This document shows positions 25,012-37,203 of a stretch of 64,000 nt of DNA, in pieces. This DNA comes from Tigriopus japonicus (taxonomy: Eukaryota; Arthropoda; Copepoda; Harpacticoida; Harpacticidae): the NCBI GenBank assembly GCA_010645155.1, contig CM021314.1, positions 5,400,240 to 5,464,239 of the forward strand. The letters run 5' to 3'. Each line of letters begins with the position of its first letter. Position 1 is the first letter of the stretch. The position numbers were made by a program, and so were the translations under genes. The notes beneath the pieces are model-generated. The model ran no database searches. It had not been told where the DNA came from and saw only the letters and a program-made list of their open reading frames with translations.

Positions 25012-28000
25012 CTGAAATTTGCAATAAAAAGGCTGTTTGAAGGAGCTTTTCCAAGCAGTGGTGATTCCAGAAACACCCACCTGTTGTTGTGATTTAGGTT
25101 ATGCACGAAATCTTCTACTCTCCTGGGAGATCTTGAGTGTAGGTGCTGTCCCATTGAATGGTGACCACGTGGAGAAGGCGATCGGGCAACCTCGAGACTA
25201 CTATTTATAGAGATACCCAGACCGTGAAGATAAGCTGCTTGTTGCTCGGCCAAAGTCAGACCTCCGAGGGGATAGTGATGGGACATGTCGGTCCCGTTGA
25301 AATGCATAGACGGACTAGAATTGAAGGGCGGACTCCGCGAAGCTGACGACGAGGATCTAAAATGAATTCAAGTTTGATATGAATGTCATATTGAATACAT
25401 TATGCTAAGCACAAGGTAAGAAATGGGATTGTGCCTCGCCTCTCCCCTTCCCCGGATTTTTTTATCTATGTTGCTTTGTTTCATAGCAATGACACACACA
25501 AAAGGGATGGTTCTCAAGGTTGTATTCAGAATGCATAAGTAGAGTCAAGGATCATTGGGTTTCATGAAAACTTACCCCACACTCGAGCCCGAGCCACCGT
25601 TGGCTCCTCTCTGGGGTCTTCGGCGATGGTATTCCAATTCATCAACGGTCCATACGGCTCCTTTCACATTCTCGACTCGCATGAAGCATTTGTGAAGCGA
25701 GAGATTGTGACGTACCGCGTTCTATTCAGAAGAAAAGTGAAGAGAAAAGGGCGCTTTAGAAATGGGAGCACGACACACACACGGATCTTTAATACGTAAC
25801 CCTGCATGTTGAGCTTCAGTATTACTCCTGATCAAACGAGACACGAGCTAACAATCCCTAATCATATCAATTCATTGAGATGGTAGATACCCATACCGAT
25901 ATCTGCCTAATCTCTGGATGGTGGGAAATGATATGAAGCTTACCTTCCATGTGGCAGCATTCCTTCGGAAATAAGCGAACGTATTCTGGAACCACGTGTA
26001 AATTTCGTTGAGGGTCAATTGTCTGTCCGGGGATTCAATGATACCCTAATCGAAATAAGAAGGAACTTGCAAAATTTCATTCATTTTCAAGCCATTACGT
26101 GGCAATACCTGTCTTATTAGCGCTGCGTAAGTAAAAGGAGGTCGCACATCATTGGTGCGATAGAATTCCCGATTTCGAGAGATTTCGTTTTCAATGTCCA
26201 GATTGCTTCCGGATCCGGATCTACCGTCCTGATTTCTCGGTCCTCGGGAACAGTACTCTTCCAAATGGTTTTGATGATAGGGCGAGTGTGTGATCTGGAG
26301 TTTGGGCAGAGCTTTCTCCATTTTGAGCTCTCCAGACCGGTGAGGCATGGTCAGACCATTCGAATTCAAACCCAAAAGGGGCCCTCGTCCCATGGGACCA
26401 GCATTCCCACCCAACCCTTGAAAGGGTAAGGCCAAGCTCTGAAGGGCGGATAAGCCATTGAATGACGTGTCCATTTGTCGATTGTCCTCGCCACCAATTA
26501 GTGGCTCGTGATGAGGTTTCAAGACGGGCTTCCGATCTTCGTCTTGTTCTCGGAAGTGTTTTCCGTTCTTTGTAGGGTGAAGATGCGTCATCATGGCGTT
26601 AAGCCGATCCTTTTCCTTCTTCAACTGAATTTCGAGCTGTGACACGATCTGGACCTGAACCCTTGTCTGGGCCGTCGATCTATCACTCAAGACATGATCC
26701 TTATCGATGTGCATCCTAAAAAAGACAAACGTACGTATGCTGGTATTGTTTTCTATGTCTTGAAGTTTCAAATTGAGTCAAGGTACTTACTTGAATTCTT
26801 TGAAGGACGGAAAAGGTGTTTCACAACCTGTCCAACGACATATCCCGTGACTATAAAGCGGGTGAGAACCCTGAGGTTCTCTTTTGATTTGATCACCAGT
26901 GAATACTTTGCCTTGGAACAAACCAGACGAGCCGTTTCTTTCCACGCCCTACAAGAATAATAACATTATTTAAAAAAAAACGAGTGTGAGGTACACGGAA
27001 TTTGGAAAAAAGCGTAATTTTTTTAAAGTAATGTCTGTGAGCCCCCAAGACCTTTGTGAACACGTACCATTGATTTGCCCCCATGAAGCTGTGTCATGAG
27101 ATCCTGTTGTTGCACTTGGAGATTCCTTAGTGATCCAGGGAGCTTCTCAGAGTTGGTCCCATTTATAAGATGTGCCTGTTGAAACAAGTTCATCTGGAGA
27201 AGATGTTCTAACTGCTTTCGCGTCTGATCCGCCGAAGTTTTGCTCTGAAACGTAATACCAACATTTTAACAACAGTTCTGGATTAGCACTGTTGTTGGAT
27301 CCAAGAAACGCTAAATCCGGCTCAGAGAACTTTCTTTATCCTATCCTGATTCTGGCTATGCCGATTTGTCCAAGATTAATTATTTTGTATCATTAGCTAA
27401 CCATATTGTTCGCCCATTGTTCTCAGTGGTCCAAACCTAGCCTCGTGAGCCTTCCACGTGTGGAAGTGGTGAATAGAAATGTTTCATTGGTTGTGTTGAA
27501 ATGAAAATGAAACAAACAAGGGGTAGTGTCAATAAACACCGATAAATTCTAAGGTTGTTTGTCGTTGTAAAGGACACAATGTGCCTTGTCCTTTTTTACT
27601 GTGCTTTGGCTGTCTTTGCGGCAATAATGACACCTTTATTGTTTCCTATGTTTGTTTTTATCAATCTATTGAACCGGATGACAAGAAACCGGGAAAACCT
27701 ATGGGGATCCCGGATGGAGGGACAATAAACATTATGAACTTTGACGGATTTCAACCGAATACCCCAAACATTACGGAACATCGGAATAATGTCAAAACGG
27801 ATCGGATTGTGTATGATTGAGCTTTAATATTGATGACCAATATCATGACGACAAGCGTCTATTATTTGCTTTGTTTTCTTCTCATTATTGTGCTCTTGCG
27901 CGTGTTGGTAGAAAATGGGACACTTGAATCGAGCTTAAGTGCATTTAAAGGGTTTCTCATTCTTTTAAACGATCCAATAACCTGAAGAGCGAGGTACCGT

Positions 28001-31000
28001 AGCACTCATCATAGAGATAAATATCAGTTAGTGTATATGTTCTTTTGTTTCTCTATGAACAATGATATGGTTCAACGGCAATTTGTTGTTTTCTTACCTC
28101 AAAATGCCGAACAAGATCATCGCCTTAGTCATTCATTTCCCAACCAGCCTCAGTCTTCACCAACATATTTTGTCATAGAAAAGCTTTTTGAATATGGAAT
28201 GTTCTTACTTAGAGCACATTTGGCTAAGCCGAAGAGGGGTAATGTTTTGGGTCATTTTGGGCTTAAATTGCGTCAAGAAAGGGGTTACTTCCGAACAGGC
28301 CCTGAAGTTTGTTACTATCGCACAACAATGTCGATCAACACCTTTTGAAACATATTTTTCTGCAATCTCCGTCAGCCCAAACTCACCTGAAAATTTTGGT
28401 TCTGAACCAAGTGTTGCAATTGTTGTGTGGACAGCCCTAATTGGGATTGTAGCAGGTTAAAATGTTCCATGGTTTCGTTCAACGATGAGGTTTGAGCTAA
28501 AAGGCTTGCGTCGCTCTTGACTTGGATCATCTGCTGAAGACACAATTTGGAAACAATGTTATTGGATTTGGAACAGTAGCACGACTAATAGCTTTCGAAT
28601 TGAAAGTCCTGGAACCTCCAATGATTGCCTCGCTAGTAGTGGGAACAATCAAGATCAACTTTCTGATCAGTTGTATGGATGCCTATCAATAATGGAGATG
28701 TCACAAACTTCAGGACACAAAAATATAATCGGTTCCCATGAAACCGTTTTCTAGAACGGAAAGGTCATTTGTACTACCCTCTTGTTTGAGTGGAGAGGCT
28801 AATTGAAATCGACTCTTCAAAAGAGAGCGACACAACAAATGTCAAATCTCTTTGTGTCTAATGGCTTTTTTATTTATTTGTCAACTGTGGCCTTGAGCGG
28901 AAACCTAGCTTAGGCAAATCTATAAATAATGGAACTTCGACAACGCGTCTCTCTTTCTTTTTCCTCTACCTTGTACTGTACTGTAGAGCCGTTCTCGAAC
29001 AAAGACAGCAGTTCCTCAAGGGGGGTCAAAGTGCTTCAGAGGGAACCGGGGAAAGTCGAGCTATTGATGACATGATGGAAGAAGAAGAAGAAGCCAGCTT
29101 TGATCCATCACTCTCACGGTTCATATTTGAGGACTTGACAAGCCGCGATCAATTGAATATTTCATGATTTATCCCGACATTGATTGAATCGTAACTGTCA
29201 TTCCCTCAACAACGCCAGACCGTCAGATCAAACTTTAAACCAAGTTCGTTTGGCTTTTTGCCTTTCGGCATCCTCGAAATCATCATCAACCATTCCAAAT
29301 GTCGAAAGCAAGCCGGAATAATAGTTTGGTGGGGCATAAAAAGAGAAGTGTTTCGGGATTACTTTGGAAGTTCTCCTCGCTTAAGTGGATGGATGCCAGA
29401 GTAGACACAATTTTGTCCTTTTTTACGAAGAAATAATTCCTTCCCTCCCCCCTATCAAAACTCCTCTTCCATCTTCCTCCGTCAATTCTGAGTGGAACAT
29501 CAACATTGCCAAGAAGTCGACCTAATTTCAGGGTCCCTATGGCTGATTCCGGTCCTTAAGATCCGCTTTTCGTTGCCCTGAATCGACACTGAATGTGGTC
29601 ACCCTGAATATAAAATTTGGCCGTTCCCAAAAACAGATACTGTTTTCCTTGGCGCTAATCTAAACAATGCAGGCCTCATATCTAAACAAAACGCATTCGT
29701 CAAGGGTTATATTTGGGCAAAGCCAACGTTGATGATGTGGACCGGGGAATTCAAAATTATGTCTGCACATTTGTTTACACGAAACCTTCGGTGCTTGAAA
29801 AGTGTTTACCGAATGCCGTTCACGCACAAACTGTGACTTGTAGGAAACACACTAAGCTTGAGAGTTTAAAAACGAAGCCTCCATGCCGTTTATTCTGTAT
29901 TTCAATGTTTGTCCCTCTTCTTTCTTTCTCCCTCCAAGCCACTATGAATATCCGGAATGAAAACCAAATAGAAATTGTTGACTTGTCAAATACAACTCAA
30001 CTTATCGGCGCCCACATGCTACTTCTGGGAAGGCAGCAGTAACAACAACAACAACAATAACAACCAACACCACCGAGAAATCGACAAGAACAATAGGTCT
30101 CTTGAAAAACACACATCCAAACGCTAAACTAGAATAGTTAAACTTCAGTTAATAGTTAAACTTCAAGAGGCCTTTTGGATTAATCTCCAAAATTGGTGTG
30201 GGAGCATTGGTTTGGTGTTGACAAGTAAGCTCTAAATGACCCCAATTGAACTTCCGACCATGTTCATCATCAACCGAATTCCAAATTAGACCTTGTCAAC
30301 CAATGTCAATCTCGTTCCTAATACAAGAACTGATTTGATGGCTTTTTCATGTTTAGTATTTCCCTGGACACTTTCCCCACTTCCGTTCACTTGATCAACA
30401 ACACTATCTACCCCGTCTACCTTCAATGTTAGTTAGCGAAGAGCCCAGGAACAATGAATGCCAAGTGGTGTTTGCAATCTTGTTTATCATCTTGGCCCTA
30501 AAACTTGGTGGCTTATGCAATGAACCGAAGACCAGCTTCAACGCAAGAAGAATCATGCCTCCTGGTTAGTTGCTCAGGTATGAAAATAACAAAATTCTCC
30601 TCTTACTTGTTGTTTATCTCTGTTTTGTATTGACAGAGCGGACCTTTGGCCGATTTCCTCGGAATCCATGGTTGGTGTGGGTGCCATTGGAGTTGCTGCT
30701 GCTGATACGGATGCTGCCGCACCTCCGATCAATCTAGGAGTTACTCCCGCTCCTCCTCCTGAATTTGTTGTTGTTGTTTTTTCATCTGATGAACTTATTA
30801 TTGAAGAGGACGAGGACGACGAGCTGGAGGATGTTGTTGTTGTTGTTGTCGTTGGGTTTGCTTCTGCGTTGTTGACTTGCATAGTATCCTCAATTAGGAC
30901 TTGTTTGTTGTTGAACTTGTTATTGTTATTGTTGTTGTGGTGATGGTGGTGGGGGCGATGGTGGTTGTGATTATTGTTATTGTGCCGTTTAGCCTTGATG

Positions 31001-34000
31001 TTCTCAGGCTCTTCAGGGATGCCATTGGACATGATGACTCCTTCGTCCTGAAATCGTAAGAGAGACCACAATGTGAAGTAATTCAATTATACAATCCCAA
31101 TGCTTCTGCGATCAGCCTGCTCCTTAAAAAACGTGGGTGTGTGCGGTTCCATTTCTAGTTTAAATTACGACCAATCATATCTGATATCAAATCGATAAGA
31201 CCGACTTAGGCTCGGTCGGAAAATCTGGAGAATTAACTGATTGCCGTTTTGTTTCTCGCGCTATCCACCAAATTTGAAGCATGATCAATGAATTAGGAGC
31301 ATAAGTGCTTCTTGTTAGAGCGTTTAAGTTCCCCAATTCCCAAATTTTGTGCCTGACAAATGAAAAGCTCAATTGTTTTTTTTTGCAATGTATCCTGCTC
31401 ACCTGTCCGTTCGAATCTTGCAGAGTCCTCGTCATTGTCACAATTTCTTTCTAGCACCCGATTCGAACCTCAAACATTAGATTAGCACATGGCACTCCTT
31501 CTCAAACTAACCCGACTAATCCCACTGAACTCGGAAACTAAACTGAGTCCGTCTTCAATAAGCCCACTTTGTTATTGTGGTGAACACGATCGTTGCCGTT
31601 GCTGCTATTATTATTGTTATTGTTGTTTTGTTATTTTCGAGCGAGACCAGAGCACCACAGCGAACCACAATCTTAGGCACAACAAGGAACGAACGACTTC
31701 CACTACTATATTCTGTCGATGTTGACTAGCTGTGGGTCTCGTCGCTCTTTGCTCAAGCAATCGCACAACAACAAGAATATTATACGACTGAAGCAAGCCG
31801 AGCAATTCGTCGCTAATACGAGAGACACTCAGAGGTTGACGTGTTTTGGCAGGCAGCCGGCACTTTGTTTACTTCATTCCCGGACGAAGCCAGCAAGAGT
31901 AAACAACATTGGTGCCACTGGGGGAAAAACCGACGCAGGCTTTGCAAACAACCGAGGTACTAATACTAAGGGGTATGAAGGTAGGGATGACAGTCGAGAT
32001 ATTTGTTATAAGACTTGGCAAGAGAAAGAAAGGGTTAGCTAGTCCGTGGGCTTGTCGAGAATTTTTGCCAGTGGTCTTTGTGTGTCCCTGTCAGATTGTG
32101 TTGTAGAAATAAACGCTTATCCACATGCATGATTGTCGAGTAGTGAACGACCGAGCTCTCGATTTGTTCGTTGATTGCTGACAGGAATGAGTACGGTGTT
32201 TCCCACGGAAGAAGGGGTCGATCGTTCACTACACGAAGCAATTCCCTTTGAGGCGACTGTTTATTCTGTTTATTCTACCGTTTTCAACTCTTCGGCTTTT
32301 TTTGCCCTCACGCTCTCTCTCTCTCTTTCGACCCAAGTTTATTTCAATATTGCAAGCTTTTTGCTAGTTACAAACGGTCCAACCTGAACACATTTGGTTA
32401 CGAAGGGAAGGGGTAAATTTATCCCATGAAGAATAATAGTGTCATGTCATCAAACCAATGCCACAATAATAGACCAGGTTACGATATTTTTCGGCGATAT
32501 CTGTGTTTGTTGGGAACATCCTGTTCGAGACGTAATTTTGCAAGTCATTCACGTAGTGCTCGAACTCGTTCGATTAATATGTTATGTGCCAGAACACTCC
32601 ACTGACATCTTGTGGGTTAAATGCAGGAAGTGTAAACTGAGAGAAAGTGCACCTTTTTATGACGTCACTTCAGACGATTGGGTTCTCATTATCGATGAAT
32701 AATGTTTTATTGTAGTATGAAATGTAGTTGAAGGAGTGTCAAATTTTGAACAAGAGGAGAAACAATTTACCATCTATTTCAAATGGTTCACCACCCAGAG
32801 AACCAACAAAATTACCAATTGGGGACTTCTATGCGAACCATAATGTTGAAAGATTTCGCTTCCACAAGTGGGTGCCGAAAATGGTCGTTATTGACTTTTC
32901 AAGCGAGTGTATGTATGTGAGAGAGAGAGGTTGTGAAATCCATATTTGTTTCATTCAATTTATTTTACTTGGTGTGTTTGAAGTGCTGAGCAAATAGTGC
33001 AACACAGTCGTTAACTTTTGCAATTTCCTCGGTCCGCCCTCAGTTCTGTGTGCTCATGCAGTGGTCGTGTTTATTCAATCAAACTCCATAGGGTTTACCA
33101 ATACCGTAAAGTGTTCGCCATTTCTAAACAGTTTGTGAAAGAATCAAATTTCGTTTTTTTGCTTTTATAAGAACAACAATAGAATGATTGCTAAAAATAA
33201 TCTTTTGGAGAGGGAGCAAGTACAACTCCTTGCAATACACCCAACGGCGCGAAAATATTTAGCAAAACTTGGCTCGCAAAATGTTTATGGTATTCCTGGA
33301 TTTGTTTTTTTTTGCAATGATCTCGAATGGTTGGCAACAACTTTTTTCTCAGTGATGCCAATCTGATGAAATCATGAATCATATGGTCGTTGTAAAAACA
33401 TTGCATGGAGGCCTTATCATGTGTTTGTATGGCATTTGTTTCGTTCGTTACTCCCCAAGGTATAACAAAGTTCCTATGTACTTTAATATTTAAAAGTAAC
33501 GACAGGAACTTTATTCTTGGCATCCCTGTCGACACCAACAAACAGGTTATTGCTCCATGACCAAGACAACAATGATCATTATTTATTTTTCTGTAAATGC
33601 AATGTCTGCAGACGGTGCTCGCCATGCCCTTTTTGATATCGTTCATTTCATTCAGGTATGCTCTTGCTCCAAATCACAAGGAATAGAAGAAAATGACCAT
33701 TTCAGAAAATATAACACAACAACAAGCCAACTGACGCTTCACATATCTATTAAACCATATTCATCAAGTACTACTTATTCGAGATTAATGGTTGGGTTAA
33801 GATACATTTTAAAGCATTTCCAACTGATTGTCACCGATCTATTCGTAATGGGTGGTTAGTGGCTTGACATCATCAATTGGCTTTTGAAAGAAGGGTTCAA
33901 ACATATCACAGGAGGAGGCAGAGGATAGAAAAGTGTTTGTTGCGAGATGTCGTTGCGATTTTGACGGGGTGCAAATGATTAGCAGGTTTCCTGAAATATC

Positions 34001-37000
34001 ATCGATGCGATCGGTCGATGCAACCAGTCAGATCATTAATTTAAGGTAGGGCTAAAGGATGCATAGGTGCTCAAACCGAAAGCGGTTCCATATTTTGCAC
34101 GTCTCAAACAAAGCGTCCAAATAGATGGATGATTTTCTTTTATTGGTTGATGGTGTAGCTTTGGAATTCATGGCTCGTAAAATTCGCCCATTAAAATGTT
34201 ACAAAACACTCATATGGGATTCATATTTGATTGAATGTTGTTGAAAAGGTTTAAATCCGTTAAGACAAAAATAAAATTGTTTTTGTTGAAACCAAGTTTT
34301 TTTTGCTTCAGCTAAATTGCCGATAAAAACATGAGACGGCTTTAAATAACAAAAATACTATTCAAGGGGAATCTTAAGTCTTACATTTATAGCGCAGGTT
34401 TCCCGCCGTAAAATCTTCAAACTCAATTGGCACAGCCCAAATTACTAGAAGACCATTAAAAATGAAACCACCCAGAACTTAAAGTTGCCGCATGACAACC
34501 TCAAAGAATGCTTCCACATTTCAAGAATGCCATTTGCAACAACAGATCATTTCAGCTTTTATTGCTTTTTTTTAACAATGAGTGCGGGCAAAATGTATTT
34601 TGAAGTGAGTTTCTTTGTTTCAAATGAATTATTCTTTCTATTTAACGAAGGACCAAAATGTTTCAATGTTGACGACGTCAGAAGATTCTTCATGCAAGCT
34701 TATCTTCGAAAAATAACAAATTTATCATTTCCGATTTTGACATCTCTTTAAAATCGGCCCTTTCAAAGTCTAGAAGGGATCACAAATTGACAAATTGAAT
34801 CATAATCTTTTTTCGTTTGAATTTTACGACTTGTTATCACACTGAATTTATGTCATGGCCATTGTTGAGCGAACAAGATTGCTGATAAAGCTGTATATTT
34901 AGCATGCACCCTGCTTATTTATTTACTCAATTTTAATAAATTCATTCAAATCCGTATGATTGTCCAAGTCAATCGTGGACATTGACTTTAGTGAATTTAC
35001 GTTTTTAATGAATCCTAATCTTTAAGATTATGTCGAGTCCAAGTGTCTGAGATACATTTCTCGATCTACGATAGAAGGTGAGCTTATGTGTGCATCAGGT
35101 AATATGGCGGGAGTATAGTAAAACGAAGTACAAATAACCATGCTCATGGCCACATACGTTGTACTTTTTTACCGCAGAGAGGGCATCTTATGTAGTGAGG
35201 CTATACTTAAGGATGGTTATTTCTACTTTGTTTTTCTATGCTCCCATCACAGTGCATGATGATGCACACAACAACTCAACTTCATGCGAAGAAAAAATGT
35301 TCGTCCAAAGTCTGGCCAACTCTTTTTTCACATCAAATGCGAGGCAAGCAATTAATGTAAACAAATTCAGAGGTATCTTTAGTTGGTGCAATTTGAATAA
35401 TGAGTGAAACATCTGCACTACTCAAGACGGTCAAAACATAATACAGGGTGTCCAATAAGTTGTTGTTAGATATCAATTCGAGTTATGTTTTTTTGTAAAG
35501 GAATATCCAAAAATTAAGAGAAGTAGAGAAGCTTGAGGGACAGTTATTCCTTAGCGTTGATTTTTTTTATGGTTTGAAACTAGTTTTGAATAAAACTAGT
35601 CGCCGTTCAACTCGGAAACAAAGCAATCTTATTTTTTAAAAATATATTTTGAAAACATTCGCCAATACATTTGGGCTTATTCGCCCTTTCATAAAAAAAC
35701 AAAAACTTAAAAAAGATCATTTCTTTAAGTCATATGATGCCTTGCAAAGAAACTTGTCATATTTTAAATAATCTTCGAAGACATTTTGTTGGGACGAGGT
35801 TTGCCAAGAATAAACTTGAACGGAAGTTGTGCAAACGTAAATCAAATAAATTATGTGCTACTAGCTTTGGGATGCGCTTTGCTTCATCAATCCAAAACAT
35901 AGCTGGGAAAGGTTGACAGACGGTGGTCTAATAAGAACTTCAAAACTTCATTTCCAAACTTCTCATTTCCATACAAGTTTTAAGGATACTTGTTCTTTAC
36001 GTCACATCAAGATACAACCTACGTTTGGTTGATGCCACATAAAATGTAATCCTTTTAAGAATTTTTGAAAATCCATTTGCTAGGGATTTATAACGCATTA
36101 TACCAAACTAACTGACAAGGGAGGAGACGTGGCGTCGTGGTTAGCGCAGTTTCCTATAGTGAAAGAGGTCCCAGGTTCGATTCTCCTCCCCGACCTTTCT
36201 CGAGGAAACTTTTAGACGCTAATTCACACCCACAGACGGAGAACCATTCTGATACCGGACATGAGATTGCCTATCGGAACTACTTTAGACGATGTGATGG
36301 CTGGCTTCGCTGGCCGGGCGAGGCTCAACCCTCCGACCCTAGCACCAATACCCCCCCCCCAAAAAAAAAAAAAAATCAAGAATACTAAGAGATAGTTAGG
36401 CTTTCCTCTTGATCCTCGTTGGCAAGATAAGTAAGAGAGCAAAGACTAAAGTACAAACTCAGTATCGCAACTAAACCTTCAAAAAAGTATCAACTCTAAT
36501 CATCGAAATGGCCCGTGGCACAATCAAATCGCTCATAAGTCAAGAGTTGTTCCCATTTTCTCGTTGGGAACTTCGTAAAACGATGACTTGGATCACTTAC
36601 TGAAGTGTTGCTTCCCATGGAATGGAGGTCATGAGTTTCGAAGGTTCTGAACAATGGTTTATGATTGTTTTGTTGTGGTAGAACTGGATGATCTAGGTGA
36701 CGATTGTGATGGTGGTGGTTCAAGGGATTAGATCGATCTGGTCCGTAGGGTGGTTGGGGCATGGAGCCTAGATAATCGGCATTCCCATTGGTCATTTCTC
36801 GGTGCCGTTCCAACATGGATCGAAGTTCACCAAAAGCACTCTTGGTTAGTAAAGTTCCGATCATGACCGGGATCAATGTTGATGACTGCTTAGACAAGCT
36901 CTTCACGACTTTCTAAACCTCAAAATATGGTTGTGACGGATTTATTTAGTCTGACCGTGTGTGCGCTAGTATTTCATGAGGTGGACAAGTTTAAAGCGCG

Positions 37001-37203
37001 GATCCGAGGGTGAATAACAAGTAGTAAATGACACTCGATGTGCGGTTTAAAGCCTCTTGTGGCGAGCAAGTTGACGTTCTCGGCCTAGGGAATCGAATCG
37101 GGGGATCGAGATTAGCCACAAAACGCTCTTGCTACCTTTTGTTCTAGTCTTAGTTTACGACGATTTAGCTTACTAACTCTGATCGAGCTTTGTTATCCGC
37201 CAT
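24654..37203 (-). CDS. FoxP-B: second forkhead box P paralog, full-length, canonical forkhead only
   Basis: Minus-strand FoxP transcription factor. CDS in transcript order: 37203-37174, 36912-36601, 31047-30607, 28530-28387, 27244-27068, 26948-26791, 26715-26109, 26045-25944, 25721-25576, 25356-25081, 25011-24654; phases all fit, giving 916 aa. Domains: low-complexity His/Asn/Thr/Ser segment about residues 124-220; Q-rich segments about 262-368; C2H2 finger about 397-433 ([22 protein letters not shown]); zipper ([17 protein letters not shown]); forkhead about 611-700 ([43 protein letters not shown]). The last exon has PEDLS, a CtBP-type PxDLS motif, and a SUMO-like VIKEE. Compared with FoxP-A it has lost the introns in the linker and gained one inside the finger, but shares forkhead intron positions and phases. 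No duplicated forkhead exon was found. The 5' exons (above 31047) are inferred from phase only; alternative starts exist at 31435 and 42379. Confidence 0.9.
25081..25356 (-). CDS. FoxP-B exon after the forkhead
   Basis: Acceptor CATTTTAG|ATCCTC and donor AACAACAG|GTGGGTG, phase 2 at both ends. Encodes Ser-rich sequence, then [23 protein letters not shown]. The 69-nt intron that follows (25012-25080) is a multiple of three and open, so its retention would add 23 residues. Confidence 0.85.
25576..25721 (-). CDS. FoxP-B forkhead recognition helix and wing (canonical version)
   Basis: Acceptor CTGAATAG|AACGCG, donor GTGGG|GTAAGT, ending in phase 2, the same as FoxP-A exon 10a. Encodes [13 protein letters not shown] and [18 protein letters not shown] with HRRRPQRG. 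Confidence 0.96.
25944..26045 (-). CDS. FoxP-B forkhead helix 2 and hinge
   Basis: Thirty-four codons, phase 0, the counterpart of FoxP-A exon 9a: [19 protein letters not shown] then [15 protein letters not shown]. Donor AAG|GTAAGC. Only one copy is present in FoxP-B. Confidence 0.96.
26109..26715 (-). CDS. FoxP-B exon with second half of zinc finger, zipper, linker and forkhead start
   Basis: Acceptor TTTTTTAG|GATGCAC splits the zinc finger (FKE-F-K then MHIDKDH). It then encodes [18 protein letters not shown] and the rest of the zipper, a long linker, and [26 protein letters not shown]. The donor is the weak CAG|GTATTG. It combines what FoxP-A spreads over four exons. Confidence 0.94.
26791..26948 (-). 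CDS. FoxP-B exon with first half of zinc finger
   Basis: Acceptor TTCTTGTAG|GGCGTG, donor TTCAA|GTAAGT, ending in phase 2. Encodes [15 protein letters not shown] with the two zinc-binding cysteines. This exon is absent from simple ORF lists because it is short. Confidence 0.93.
27068..27244 (-). CDS. FoxP-B Q-rich/coiled-coil exon
   Basis: Fifty-nine codons in phase 0 between CGTTTCAG|AGCAAA and TCAATG|GTACGT. Encodes [18 protein letters not shown] and [18 protein letters not shown], comparable with FoxP-A exon 4. Confidence 0.88.
28387..28530 (-). CDS. FoxP-B Q-rich exon
   Basis: Forty-eight codons in phase 0: starts [11 protein letters not shown], contains [20 protein letters not shown]. 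Donor TTTCAG|GTGAGT. The acceptor is a tandem TTCAGCAG|ATG, so one extra Gln codon (to 28533) is possible. Counterpart of FoxP-A exon 3. Confidence 0.85.
28531..30606 (-). other. FoxP-B intron (2.1 kb)
   Basis: No coding exon or mobile element recognised. Contains a CAA repeat at about 30041-30060 and a plus-strand 109-codon ORF without domain, which I take to be chance. Confidence 0.5.
30607..31047 (-). CDS. FoxP-B low-complexity exon
   Basis: Acceptor CGATTTCAG|GACGAA, donor CAACAA|GTAAGA, 147 codons in phase 0. Starts [16 protein letters not shown], then runs of His and Asn (about 30889-30990), Thr (about 30833-30855), Ser (about 30800-30832), Gly/Ala and Pro. The runs are coded by near-pure trinucleotide repeats, so length polymorphism is likely. 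Confidence 0.85.
31403..31435 (-). CDS. FoxP-B candidate proximal alternative first exon
   Basis: Eleven codons, ATG to [11 protein letters not shown], followed by CAG|GTGAGC in phase 0, so it can splice directly to 31047. This would give a FoxP-B protein lacking the 36.6-37.2 kb N-terminus and imply a promoter near 31.5-31.9 kb. Support is the start, donor and phase only. Confidence 0.5.
31436..36118 (-). other. FoxP-B large 5' intron / possible internal promoter
   Basis: AT-rich and gene-poor. 31.5-32.0 kb is somewhat richer in CpG, in line with an internal promoter for the exon at 31403-31435. A sequence ATACAGGGTGTCCAATAAG near 35442-35460 resembles a mariner terminal repeat but no partner end was found. 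No other feature is supported. Confidence 0.45.
36119..36375 (+). repeat. tRNA-derived SINE
   Basis: The 5' part (36119-36190) has a 7-bp acceptor-like stem (GGGAGGA with TCCTCCC), an A box (TGGCGTCGTGGTTAGCGCA), an anticodon-like hairpin (TTTC/GAAA, 7-nt loop) and a B box (GGTTCGATTC). About 160 bp of unrelated sequence follow, then a C-run and an A-run at 36351-36375. A tRNA-like head with internal pol III promoter, a body and an A tail is the standard SINE structure. It lies antisense in an intron of FoxP-B. Confidence 0.75.
36601..36912 (-). CDS. FoxP-B upstream coding exon
   Basis: Acceptor GAGGTTTAG|AAAGTC and donor ACTTCA|GTAAGTG, 104 codons in phase 0. Starts [19 protein letters not shown], a helical amphipathic-looking segment, then a His/Asn/Pro-rich stretch ending MGSNTS. 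No homology recognised. It fits in phase between the exon at 37174-37203 (or 42260-42379) and 31047. Confidence 0.65.
37174..37203 (-). CDS. FoxP-B candidate first exon (distal)
   Basis: ATG in a strong context (ACCATGGCG), ten codons [10 protein letters not shown], then the donor TTA|GTAAGC in phase 0, which joins the acceptor at 36912. A CpG-containing stretch surrounds it, as expected of a promoter-proximal exon. Confidence 0.55.

Noticed and set aside
35442..35460. Complete mariner element beginning ACAGGGTGTCC
   Set aside because: No inverted partner end or transposase was found in the following sequence.
36119..36190. Functional tRNA gene
   Set aside because: D-arm and anticodon stem are imperfect and the sequence continues into a body and an A tail, typical of a SINE.
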